Shown: in pieces, positions 1-8,500 of the stretch
Layout: every line of letters begins with the position of its first letter
Position numbering within the stretch: the stretch's first letter is position 1
NCBI GenBank assembly: GCA_002869425.1
Contig: PKSZ01000594.1
Coordinates: 1 to 13,070 of the forward strand
Reading direction: 5' to 3'
DNA from: Marinilabiliales bacterium
GTDB taxonomy: Bacteria; Bacteroidota; Bacteroidia; Bacteroidales; BM523
Length of the DNA: 13,070 nt
The notes under the pieces: model-generated
The model's input: the letters and a program-made list of their open reading frames with translations, nothing else
Database searches by the model: none
What the model was told of the DNA's origin: nothing
Made by a program: the position numbers and the translations under genes

Positions 1-332
1 GTCCCTCTGTATACACAGACATAAACTCTAATCCATCTCAACAGTCAGACAGGTACAGAATTTCCGTAATAGATACCTGTAATAATGAATCAGAATTGAG
101 CGAAGCACATAAGACCATGCACCTTACGGTAAGTACGGGTGTGGGGGTATACAACCTGATTTGGGAGAATTACGAAGGATTTGATTTTGGCAGCTACCTC
201 ATTTACAGGGGAACAAGTCCAAATAATCTAACACCCATTGGAACCATCCAAAGCAACCTTACTACATACACAGATTATCAACCTCAGGGTTTGTATTATT
301 ATCAAATTGCTGTGATGAAAGATGATACCTGA
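1..332 (+). CDS. FnIII-like segment of a large exported protein, cut by the window edge and ended by an in-frame TGA
   Basis: The frame is open from position 3, before any start codon, so the gene begins upstream of the window. The visible 109 residues end one repeat (YRISVIDTCNNES) and then give a fibronectin type III-like beta sandwich (YNLIWENYEG, YLIYRGTSPNN, TDYQPQGLYYYQIAV). Such repeats are common in long surface or secreted proteins of Bacteroidota. The TGA at 330-332 ends the frame just after MKDDT. The next codons, in the same frame, continue as the expected PKD and sorting domains of the same protein, so this is not a natural gene end. The TTG at 96 could be mistaken for a start, but coding clearly continues upstream of it. 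I see the open frame directly; the domain call is by pattern. Confidence 0.7.
   Translation, partial: PSVYTDINSNPSQQSDRYRISVIDTCNNESELSEAHKTMHLTVSTGVGVYNLIWENYEGFDFGSYLIYRGTSPNNLTPIGTIQSNLTTYTDYQPQGLYYYQIAVMKDDT
330..332 (+). other. In-frame TGA splitting the adhesin gene
   Basis: The codons read gat gat acc TGA ctg aat gta. Frame 3 is open on both sides, from 3 to 329 and from 333 to 1208. The position suits a cysteine, because related linkers between an FnIII-like domain and a PKD block often carry Cys shortly before a GGPY..S.SN motif, and that motif is present here at 366-395. TGT or TGC to TGA is a single-base change. TGA is a normal stop elsewhere: the epimerase gene ends in TGA and the tryptophans I read in the other genes are TGG. 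Confidence 0.85.
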
Positions 333-476
333 CTGAATGTATCTTCCGGAGGTCTAAAAACACAGGGAGGCCCTTATACACAATCATTCTCTAATCTTGA
401 TGATAATGGGGTTAACCAGGATCCTCTTGTTGCAGACTTTGAGGCAGACATTACAACGGTATACTTAGGCGAATCT

Positions 477-1211
477 GTGAATTTCTATAGTACTTCAACA
501 GGAAGCCCAAGTAGCTGGGAATGGTCGTTTGAAGGAGGAGAACCTGCAACATCGCAGTTAAGTATCCCTCCTGCAATACACTATGATTCAATTGGTTTAT
601 TTGATGTTCAACTATTGGTTTCAGATGGAACAGATAGCTCAACAGCAACAAAAACAGAGTTTATCAATGTCGTTTATAACACCGATCTGGAAATTCAGTT
701 TATGGCTTATCCAAGGTATATTTCAGAAGCTCCCTATAATGTTTCATTCGACAATCAAACTCCAGGTGGAGAAAGCTATAACTACCTCTGGAACTTTGGA
801 GATGGAAATACATCAACATTATTTCAGCCTTTCTACACATATCAGGATACAGGACTCTACACTGTTAAACTCATTGCAACAAACCCATCAACAGGAATAA
901 CTGACACACTAAGCAAATCAGACTACATCTACTGTTCTGCCGGAACATATGTAAATGAAATTGCCAATGAAAATGGAAAAATTCTTGTTATTCCAAACCC
1001 AGTGAAAGATAAAGCAACAATATTCTTCCCAAATAAGGAAAAAGAAAGCTATAGTGCTTACGTTAGAGACGTTTCAGGAAAACTGGTATGGACAGAAAGC
1101 AAAAATACTAACAACTACTTTTACCTGGATGCAAGTGAACTTCGTTCAGGAATATATTCAATTGAGATCAAAGGAAAAGAGAATTATAATACAAAGATTA
1201 TTATTCAGTAA
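477..1211 (+). CDS. PKD-domain protein fragment with T9SS type A C-terminal sorting domain (3' part of the broken gene)
   Basis: This is the continuation of the frame that starts before the window. GTG at 477 is only the first possible start after the TGA and is very unlikely to be a real one: it falls inside the first PKD domain and has no signal peptide behind it. The in-frame sequence from 333 is a linker with GGPYTQSFSNLDDN, then PKD 1 (DFEADITTVYLGESVNFY, SSWEWSFEGG, about 435-665), PKD 2 (YLWNFGDGNTS, YQDTGLYTVKLIA, about 690-930), then a T9SS type A tail of about 80 residues (VIPNPVKDKATIFF, VSGKLVW, LRSGIYSIEI, KIIIQ). The tail is read by the type IX secretion system for export across the outer membrane and cleavage or anchoring. 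Without read-through, the upstream product loses this tail and the downstream piece loses the Sec signal, so the protein would not be exported. It ends 3 bp from the stop of the convergent DUF2271-like gene. Confidence 0.75.
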   Translation: MNFYSTSTGSPSSWEWSFEGGEPATSQLSIPPAIHYDSIGLFDVQLLVSDGTDSSTATKTEFINVVYNTDLEIQFMAYPRYISEAPYNVSFDNQTPGGESYNYLWNFGDGNTSTLFQPFYTYQDTGLYTVKLIATNPSTGITDTLSKSDYIYCSAGTYVNEIANENGKILVIPNPVKDKATIFFPNKEKESYSAYVRDVSGKLVWTESKNTNNYFYLDASELRSGIYSIEIKGKENYNTKIIIQ

Positions 1212-1216
1212 TTACT
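1207..1216. other. 10-bp perfect palindrome at the tail-to-tail gene junction
   Basis: AGTAATTACT is its own reverse complement and holds the TAA of the + strand gene (1209-1211) and most of the TAG of the - strand gene (1215-1217). TTATT (1201-1205) and AATAA (1224-1228) flank it asymmetrically. It has no GC-rich stem, so it is a poor intrinsic terminator by the usual rule. It may only reflect two stop codons facing each other in AT-rich DNA. Confidence 0.3.
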
Positions 1217-2000
1217 AGTTTTTAATAACAAGCTGCACCGTCTTCACAATTTCGAGGGCGGTACTCAAGCTTGTGAGATTGGTATATAACTTACCATCTT
1301 GCCCACTATAATGTCCATGACCAATAGGATTTAACCAATAATCTTCTGTATCCTGTCCGGGGTATACAGTAACAGCATAAACGAGAGATGGCTGTCCTGA
1401 TGTTTGGTAATCCTCATCATCTATGTGCATACTGTTTGTCCAGTTTTCATTGAAATCGAAAGCCTGATTAACCTCCATAAGCACCCTGAAAGGTTCCTGG
1501 ATTTTTTCATCCAATCGTGTGGTTAATGTGAAATTATTCAATGGCGTTGCACCTGTGTAGGCATCCGGAACAGGATGTTTTGCATCCGGGAAAGGCATTT
1601 CTGACTGCTTCTCTTCTGTTCTTTTATGAGCCCAATAAGGCAATGTGGCAGGCCGTTGATTTGGACCTGGCTCCCAACCATGATCTGTGGCTTTGGTTCT
1701 GTCGAAATATCCTTTTCCAACACTTTCAGAAACATACAAAGTCTGAACAAAACTACCATCTGTTTTCTCTATCCAAAAGGCAAATACAGCATGACTAAAA
1801 TGCTTTCCCCCTGTAAAATTCAGCATTATTTCCTGCCCCTTACCAGACTGGTTGGTTTTAATCTTATCTGTAATTGTATCTTCCTTTTTAATTGCATTGC
1901 TGGAAAAATCTCCAGAAGTTCCGGTTGATAATCCCAGAATTAATATAAAAACCACAAGAACCATTATAACGGAAACAAAAAAATATCTATTTCTACTCAT
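1215..2000 (-). CDS. Membrane-anchored DUF2271-like periplasmic protein
   Basis: The 261-residue product starts at ATG 2000-1998 (MSRNRYFF). The longer frame to 2063 is rejected because it would run into the end of the receptor gene. Residues about 7-25 are one hydrophobic helix, an uncleaved anchor or a signal peptide. The rest fits DUF2271: AVFAFWIEKTDGSFVQTLYV (71-90), RPATLPYWAHKR (116-127), DAYTGATPLNNFTL (146-159) and FRVLMEVNQAFDFNENW (171-187), with a late GHGHYSG (228-234) that is histidine-rich and could bind metal, though that is a guess. The biochemical role of DUF2271 is not established; family members are predicted periplasmic proteins. It starts 10 bp after the TonB-dependent receptor gene, which suggests a shared transcript and a role in the same uptake pathway. 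Confidence 0.75.
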   Translation of the reverse strand: MSRNRYFFVSVIMVLVVFILILGLSTGTSGDFSSNAIKKEDTITDKIKTNQSGKGQEIMLNFTGGKHFSHAVFAFWIEKTDGSFVQTLYVSESVGKGYFDRTKATDHGWEPGPNQRPATLPYWAHKRTEEKQSEMPFPDAKHPVPDAYTGATPLNNFTLTTRLDEKIQEPFRVLMEVNQAFDFNENWTNSMHIDDEDYQTSGQPSLVYAVTVYPGQDTEDYWLNPIGHGHYSGQDGKLYTNLTSLSTALEIVKTVQLVIKN

Positions 2001-2010
2001 CTCAATTGGT

Positions 2011-4404
2011 TTAAAAATCAACAATAATACCAATAGTAGGAAGAACTGTTCCGCTTCCTTCACTTTCTATTGTTCTCAAAACATACCGGTTATTATCTGA
2101 TGGATCAATCACCGGAACACCATCTTTATTTGTATTTGTGATAATTCCCTGCTCTTCAGACTTAAAATTGTATAGGTTTTGAATATCGACATATAGCTTT
2201 ACAGAAAATTTATCAAGATAAAAAGCTTTATCTACACGTATATCGAGCTGATGGAAGTTACCAAATCGTTGACTATTCAACCTTGTATAATCGAGGTATG
2301 GTTGATTGGTTACATTCCACGCATCAATCATACTTGAACGATCCAGATCATAAGGTGTATAAGGTAGCCCACCTGCAAACCTCCACTTGAAACCAGCGAC
2401 CCAATTCTTTTTGAACTGTTTTGATAATACCGCAATAAAAATATGACGATTATCCCATGACGATGGCACATAACCTCCGTTCTTATCCATAAATTCACTT
2501 ACTGAATACGAATACGATGTGACCATATTCAAATCTCCTTTAAATGCTGCCTGATATAACAATTCAACACCATAAACCCTACCTTCAGATTCTGAAACAA
2601 CTTCCTCGTCGCCAAATGTTCCAAAATCTGCCGGACGATTGGCAAGGCTTACTGAATCTTTTACAGAAAAAGGATAGTTGGCATAATTCTTATAAAAACC
2701 TTCCAGAGAAACCTTAGAAGAAGAATTTGGCCTGTATTCAAATCCTGCAATCAAGTGATCAGATCTTATGTATTTCAACTCATTGTTCTTATTAACCAGT
2801 TCTCCCGAAGCATCTCTATATCCCAATGTGGTATATGCCGGCAATTGGTAATATCTTCCTGTGTTAAAATTGAAACTTAATTTTTCTGTCAATAAGTAGG
2901 AAGCTGAAAATCTTGGTGATATCTGTTCTGCCAAATTCTGCATCGATTTTGAATATGAATTGGCATCTGTTCTCACACCAAGAGATAATATCAGCCTTTC
3001 ATCCAAAAACTTTTTGCTGACTTGTCCAAACACACCCCATTTCAGCAATGATAAATCACTGGAATAGTTCACAGTATCCAATACTCCTAATCGATAAACC
3101 TTTTGAAAAGTTTGATTGTTGTATTTTGCAAGTTCAGTATTCAGACCATAATTTACTTTCAAACCATTGTCTGAGCGAATTGTATTTTCATAGCGAAGTT
3201 TATTTTCACTTTCCCATGAATCATAATCCAGAATTTTATTATTGGGGTTTGATTCAATATTATTAAAATACTTACAACGTGAATTGTTCAGCATATTCCT
3301 GCTCAAAACAAGCGTATGATATCCCTTTTCCCTATAGTGTTTATACACCGCACCCAGAGTATAATTCCACTGTTCCTGAACAGGTAGATAATCAAGGATA
3401 TATCTTTGATATTCATCGGGATTTTCAATATCGGTATCCAAACGAAACTGGTCAATTGCACCCAAACCTATTATGGTTAGCTCATTTTTCTCATCGAAAC
3501 GTGTTTTAGACTTAAATTGAAAATCATTGAAAGTAGGCAGAAATGGTAATCCTATGGCTTTGAAAAGAAACTGCAAATAAGAACGACGAGCCGACAATAT
3601 GTATGAAGTCTTTTCTCCGGCAGGACCATCAACGGTTAAACTAACTTCCGATGCCCCCAGCGTTGCACGATACTTGGTTTTCTCTTTATTGCCATCAATT
3701 TGTTTGAAGTTAAAAACACCACTCAGCGCATTACCCCTGTTTGCAGGAAATGCACCTGAATAAAACTCAACTTCCCGAATAAAATCTGCATTCAAAATTC
3801 CATTAGATCCTCCGGATGCACCCTGTGTTGCAAAATGATTGATATTGGGAATTTCTACCCCATCAAGGTAAAAGCGACTTTCATTGGCAGCACCCCCACG
3901 AACAATTACATCATTCCTTTGTGGGCCAGGAAGTACCGCAATACCGGGCAGAGATTGAACCACTCTTGATATGTCGCGATTTGCACCTGGATTGTTTTCT
4001 ATTTCCCGTGCACTTAACGTACGTATTGAAACAGGACTTTCTTCAACTCTTCTGAATTTAGAAGCTGTAATCTTAACTTCATTCAGGGTCAATGCTGTTT
4101 CATTCATTGGTATATCAATAAAAACAGTCTTGTTATTTGTAACCTGAAGTTCTCCTGTTATATACGTCTCAAAACCCAAAGAAGAAACAGTTAATGTTAC
4201 AAACCCCGGCTCAACGCCTGTGATTATAAAATTTCCATCAAAATCACTGGTTGATCCTATCGGTTTTCCTGTAACCTGAATATTAGAAAATGGTATAGGC
4301 TCATTGTTTTTAACGTTGAAAACCCGTCCTTCAATCTTGCCTTTTTGTCCAAATACAAAGGCCGAAATTAAAATGAATAATATAGTGAGTGTAAAAATTT
4401 TCAT
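2011..4404 (-). CDS. TonB-dependent outer-membrane receptor with carboxypeptidase-D-like N-terminal domain
   Basis: The 797-residue product has a clear signal peptide (MKIFTLTILFILISAFVFGQ). Residues about 22-102 form a CarboxypepD_reg-like beta sandwich (GKIEGRVFNVKNNEPIPFSN, GSTSDFDGNFIITGV). The plug follows at about 108-235 (LNEVKITASKF, SRVVQSLPGIAV, DVIVRGGAANESRFYLDGVE, EVEFYSGAFPANRGNALSGV). The rest is a 22-strand-type barrel of about 560 residues ending in an aromatic residue (IGIIVDF). It takes up a ligand across the outer membrane using TonB energy. The ligand is unknown: no SusD-type lipoprotein follows, so it is not a standard SusC/SusD glycan pair. The DUF2271-like gene follows after 10 bp. 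The start has an A-rich leader including an A8 tract, typical of Bacteroidota initiation regions. Length and domain order are normal for the family. Confidence 0.93.
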   Translation of the reverse strand: MKIFTLTILFILISAFVFGQKGKIEGRVFNVKNNEPIPFSNIQVTGKPIGSTSDFDGNFIITGVEPGFVTLTVSSLGFETYITGELQVTNNKTVFIDIPMNETALTLNEVKITASKFRRVEESPVSIRTLSAREIENNPGANRDISRVVQSLPGIAVLPGPQRNDVIVRGGAANESRFYLDGVEIPNINHFATQGASGGSNGILNADFIREVEFYSGAFPANRGNALSGVFNFKQIDGNKEKTKYRATLGASEVSLTVDGPAGEKTSYILSARRSYLQFLFKAIGLPFLPTFNDFQFKSKTRFDEKNELTIIGLGAIDQFRLDTDIENPDEYQRYILDYLPVQEQWNYTLGAVYKHYREKGYHTLVLSRNMLNNSRCKYFNNIESNPNNKILDYDSWESENKLRYENTIRSDNGLKVNYGLNTELAKYNNQTFQKVYRLGVLDTVNYSSDLSLLKWGVFGQVSKKFLDERLILSLGVRTDANSYSKSMQNLAEQISPRFSASYLLTEKLSFNFNTGRYYQLPAYTTLGYRDASGELVNKNNELKYIRSDHLIAGFEYRPNSSSKVSLEGFYKNYANYPFSVKDSVSLANRPADFGTFGDEEVVSESEGRVYGVELLYQAAFKGDLNMVTSYSYSVSEFMDKNGGYVPSSWDNRHIFIAVLSKQFKKNWVAGFKWRFAGGLPYTPYDLDRSSMIDAWNVTNQPYLDYTRLNSQRFGNFHQLDIRVDKAFYLDKFSVKLYVDIQNLYNFKSEEQGIITNTNKDGVPVIDPSDNNRYVLRTIESEGSGTVLPTIGIIVDF

Positions 4405-4472
4405 TGTTTTTTTTACGAATATAGTTCCTTGTTTATAATTATTCTAAATAGCGTTCGTTAAAAAATGTTAAT

Positions 4473-5360
4473 TCACTCTAGCGCACCTAAAATACATTCA
4501 TAATCAAACACAAAACCATGATCTAATATTCTGGCTGGGATTACGTTCTGCCCTGCCAACACAGTACTTTCAGCCATCTCTCCCAGTACAAATTTCAAAA
4601 TAAATCCCGGTAAAGGAAACCATGCAGGCCTATTTAGTGATTTCCCCAATGCTTTTGAAAATGTTTTATTAGAAACCGGATTAGGTGCTGTTGCATTAAA
4701 AACGCCTTCCAGATCATTATCCAAAATATAATGAATTATACGGCACCAATCCTTTATATGAATCCAAGACATGATCTGATTTCCTGTACCTATTCTGCCT
4801 CCCATAAAAAACGAAAACGGAAGCCGCATTCTTTTTATCAAAGGGGAGCCATTCCCAACGACCAAACCTGTCCGAATAACAGAAAGCTGTATTTCCTGAT
4901 CAATGCCCGAAACAGATTTTTCCCAGTCATAAACAAGTTCTGATAAAAAGCCTTGACCTCTATGCCCTGTTTCGTCTATTATTTTGTGCTCATTAATTTT
5001 ATAAAATCCAATAGCAGAACCCTGCACAAACTTTGCCGGTTTCTTTTGCCTTGAATTTACAAGCTTAACGATAGATTTTGCAGGTAAAATCCTGCTATTG
5101 TATAATTCCTCTTTTCGTTTTTTTGTCCAGTTTTTCTCAGCGATACCTGCTCCTGTAAGGTTAATGACAGCAAAAACTTCAGGGACCTGATTTGCAATTG
5201 CCATGTCTTTATAATCCCAGTATAAATATCCGTCAATATCCATCAGCGATTTTTGCCTTGTAACAATGATCGGATCATAATCATTATTCAACATCTTAAC
5301 CAATTGCTTTCCAAGATAGCCGGTTCCACCAAAAATTAATATGTTTTTACGATCACCCAC
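4473..5360 (-). CDS. TIGR01777-family NAD(P)-dependent sugar-epimerase-like protein (YfcH / SDR39U1 type)
   Basis: The 295-residue product is an atypical short-chain dehydrogenase. The nucleotide-binding loop GGTGYLG lies at residues 11-17. Family motifs follow: INLTGAGIAEKNWTKKRKEE, a SRILPAKSIVKLV helix, FVQGSAIGFY, SVIRTGLVVG and QIMSWIHIKDWCRII. A DUF1731 C-terminal module closes it (NRPAWFPLPGFILKF, LGEMAESTVLAGQNVIPARI, GFVFDY). The family is often labelled epimerase or, wrongly, cell-division inhibitor; its substrate is unknown. The start is GTG (5360-5358): an in-frame TGA lies three codons upstream and the nucleotide-binding strand begins at residue 6, so no other start fits. It ends in TGA. 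It precedes the receptor gene by 68 bp on the same strand and could lead the same transcript, but its function gives no clear link to uptake. Confidence 0.9.
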   Translation of the reverse strand: MGDRKNILIFGGTGYLGKQLVKMLNNDYDPIIVTRQKSLMDIDGYLYWDYKDMAIANQVPEVFAVINLTGAGIAEKNWTKKRKEELYNSRILPAKSIVKLVNSRQKKPAKFVQGSAIGFYKINEHKIIDETGHRGQGFLSELVYDWEKSVSGIDQEIQLSVIRTGLVVGNGSPLIKRMRLPFSFFMGGRIGTGNQIMSWIHIKDWCRIIHYILDNDLEGVFNATAPNPVSNKTFSKALGKSLNRPAWFPLPGFILKFVLGEMAESTVLAGQNVIPARILDHGFVFDYECILGALE

Positions 5361-5385
5361 AATAAATCATAAGATTCACCCTGCT

Positions 5386-5393
5386 CAAAATTA
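5386..5393 (-). promoter_or_regulatory. Candidate -7 promoter element for the epimerase gene
   Basis: On the - strand this reads TAATTTTG, an exact match to the Bacteroidota -7 consensus TAnnTTTG. It ends 25 bp before the GTG start, which would give a short leader of roughly 20 nt. No TTTG-like -33 box sits at the usual 19-21 bp; the nearest, GTTG at 5419-5422, is too far. In such AT-rich DNA a chance match is quite possible. Confidence 0.35.
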
Positions 5394-5452
5394 ATAATAA
5401 ATGTGGCTTAGCATAATTCAACCCTTCCATGCACTATAATTTCACTTTCTAC

Positions 5453-5483
5453 TTTCAAAAGTTAATATGAATCTTTAATTTTA
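5453..5483 (+). promoter_or_regulatory. Candidate Bacteroidota-type promoter for the TPR-CHAT gene
   Basis: TTTC (5453-5456) and TAATTTTA (5476-5483) are each one base off the TTTG and TAnnTTTG boxes, with a 19-bp spacer that fits the known 19-21 bp. Transcription would begin about 20 bp before the ATG at 5509. A small AT-only inverted repeat (TAATTT / AAATTA, 5476-5492) overlaps the -7 box. The 148-bp divergent gap 5361-5508 shows nothing else that I recognise. Confidence 0.35.
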
Positions 5484-5508
5484 TAGAAATTAGTTGATTT
5501 ATAACAAG

Positions 5509-8500
5509 ATGAGATTACTATTGCTACACACACTGCTTTTTGCATTTATTATTTCCATATCTCATGAATCAAATGGTCAGGATGCTGTATCCGTATACAG
5601 TAAAGGTGAACAATTATATACAGAAGGACAATGGAATGAAGCAATAGACAAGTTCAAAAAGGCCCGGGAAAGCAACTTACAAACAGACAACGACAGTTTA
5701 TATACCATATCAATTTATTATTCAGGAATCTGCAATTACTATTTACAGCAATACAACAAGGCCCTAAAGAATTTCATTAATCTTCACCAAATATATTCAA
5801 AGAAAAACAGGATGGACATGATTGCGTTCAACCATTCTAACCTGGGAATGACCTATATGGCATTAAAAGATCTCGCAAATTCCAAAAAACACTACCTGAT
5901 ATCCTATCAATTAAGTAGGGACCAAAATAATCTAACACAAGTTGCATACAACGCGTATAATATTGCCATGCTGTACCAATATGAAAGCAATGCTGATTCT
6001 GCGCTTTTATTTTACGAAACCTGCTATAATGTTGCTGCCAATATCGGGTTGCACCAACTGGCTTCAGGATCATCGCAAACGATGGGTGATATTTTATGGT
6101 ATTTGGGCAAGAAAAAAGAGGCAATACAAGCATACGAATTATCTGCTGAATATGATGAAAATACAGGATTAGCAGATAATCTTGCCGCCAAATTAAACAA
6201 TTTGGGATTAATTTATAGCGATGAAGGTCAACACGAAAAGGCACTAAAAGCCTATAAAAAAACACTTCAACACATCGATACACTGACCATAAGTAAAGAT
6301 AATTCCTATATCTACTTCAACCTTGCTACAGTTTATGATACACTTCAAAAAATGAATCGTGCAATCTACTACTATACAAAATCAATCAATACCGATATAC
6401 AATTTCACCTGGATTCTCTTGTGCGATTAAAATACATTACGCTTGCTGAAGCCTATAAAAAGACAGGAAACAAAGAAATGCAGCTTCAATCTTACAATAA
6501 TGCTTTTGAAATACCTGTAAGCAATGACCTAAACAACAAAGTATATCTTGCAGAAAACATTGCAAATTTTTATAGTAACAGTGCATCTTTAGATAGCGCA
6601 GTACATTATTATGAGTATGCAATTCAAAATGGAGATAGTATTCATTCACCTGACAGATATTCCACAAGCCTGAACAATCTGGCCAAGGTGTACTACAAAC
6701 AAGCAAAATATAAAGAAGCCCAACAATGCTATCTGAGATCTATTGATATCAACACAACAAATAATAATTTTCTTGGAAATTCCATCACCTTTGACAACCT
6801 GGGACTTTTATATACAGCAAAAGGTAATTATGAAAAAGCTCTCCAATGTCATAAAAAAGCCCTTCATATTGCCGACTCACTTGGAGCTACCGACCAACAG
6901 GCAATTATTATGGGTAATCTGGGTTCTTTATATAATGCACAAGGGAAATATGAAAAAGCCATTGATGTACTTGAAAAGGCATTAAAAAAAGACAAGCAAG
7001 CCGGAACAAATCCTGCCAACAGATTTAATAATATTGCTCTTGTATACCATAGCTGGGGACAGTTTAGCAAAGCAATTCATTACTACGATAAAGCCATTGA
7101 TAATGGCAAAGAAACTTTTGCAAATCAAGTTCCCGAATATTACTACAACAAAAGTCTTTCATTAATTGCTTTAGACAAATATTTTGAAGCCGAAGATCTG
7201 ATTATGAAGACCATCACGATGGCAGATAGCCTGGGATTACAAAAAAGCTTGCCCGCATACTACAACAGCCTGGGAATGACATATAATTCGCTGGGGCGAT
7301 ACGATGAGGCCATTGAGCTCTATCAAAAATCACTGGAGCTGGCTCAGAAGCAAAACTCAATGTCAGACATTTCAGTTGCATACAACAACATTGGTTACGT
7401 GTACAGCTGTTGGGGAGCGAACGACAAGGCACTTGAATATTATAAGAAATCTATTACGCTGGATAAAGAAAACAATTTTGAAAGCTTCCTTTCAAGAAAA
7501 TTAAACAATATTGGAGGGATTTACTATAATATGGATCAGTACACTAAAGCTGAAAAATATTACATGGAAGCACTAAGGCTCGACAGAAAAGATAAAAGAA
7601 TAGCTGATGTTTGTACCGATCTGAACAATCTTGGAAGCCTATACCTTGCAACACAAAAACTGGATAAAGCACTGGAACATTTCAATGAATCCCTGAAAAT
7701 TGCTCAAGAAGAAAATATGATATCCAATGAAGCTATTGCCATGCATAATATTGGTTTGTACTATTCTGCTAAAAAAGAAAACAAAGAGGCAGAAAAGCAC
7801 TTCCTGTTTGCGCTTGAAAAACAAAAAGAGCTTAATGCAAAAGGAGAAATAGCCAATTCCTATTCAAATCTGGCCAGCTTCTATTTTGGAGACAAGCAAT
7901 ACAATAAAGCCATTGATTATTACAAAAATGCCATACAATTAAACAATGAAATACGATCAAATGTCCCCATTAAACTAAAAAAGGAATACCTTCAAAAAAA
8001 CATCGACGCATATAGAGAACTCGCATTATGTGCCGTAATTGAAGAAGATCTTTTACTTGCCTTGAATGCAACAGAAATGGTTCGTTCCAACACTCTAATT
8101 GAAGAAATATCAGGTGAAAATGAATATAATTTTAATGTGGAATCTTTCTACAATCATCTTGATTCCAATACCGCAGTTATCGTTTTCTCACAAAGCAACC
8201 ATGATTTTATTTCACGAATTGTTATTACTAAGGAAGCCACTTATTTCTACACCTTGCTTATCCCTGAATTTATAGAAACCTATTTTAACAAACATGATGA
8301 GCAAAAATTATCCGAAAATCTTAAAAAGGGCTTTGAAAAGTATATCAACAATAAAAATGATGATTACGCATCAGTACAAAGTTCCATTGATTTATTTGGC
8401 TCCATTGTCAAAGATTATATTCACGATCTTGAAGTTCCATATCCCGATGAAAATACAAAATCTCCACTTACGGCAGAGCTACTATACCAGTTTCTTTTTG

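Noticed and set aside
330..375. TGA at 330 as a selenocysteine codon with a downstream SECIS hairpin
   Set aside because: The only nearby stem is a short AGGG/CCCT pair with a three-base loop, without the usual bacterial SECIS spacing or loop. An FnIII-PKD surface protein is also not a known selenoprotein type.
1..1211. Alternative genetic code in which TGA is a sense codon
   Set aside because: The epimerase gene ends in TGA, the tryptophans read elsewhere are TGG, and the other long genes have no internal TGA.
2001..2063. Longer N-terminus of the DUF2271-like protein starting at 2063
   Set aside because: It would overlap the receptor gene by about 50 bp, and the added residues are a shadow of that gene. 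MSRNRYFF at 2000 is directly followed by a good membrane helix.
2011..4404. SusC of a glycan-uptake SusC/SusD pair
   Set aside because: No SusD-like lipoprotein follows, and at 797 residues the receptor is shorter than typical SusC proteins of about 1000.
5837..6283. 148-residue open frame on the - strand inside the TPR region, and a similar one at 9015-9350
   Set aside because: Both lie opposite strongly coding sequence with clear protein domains, have no domain signal of their own, and read as low-complexity shadow translations.
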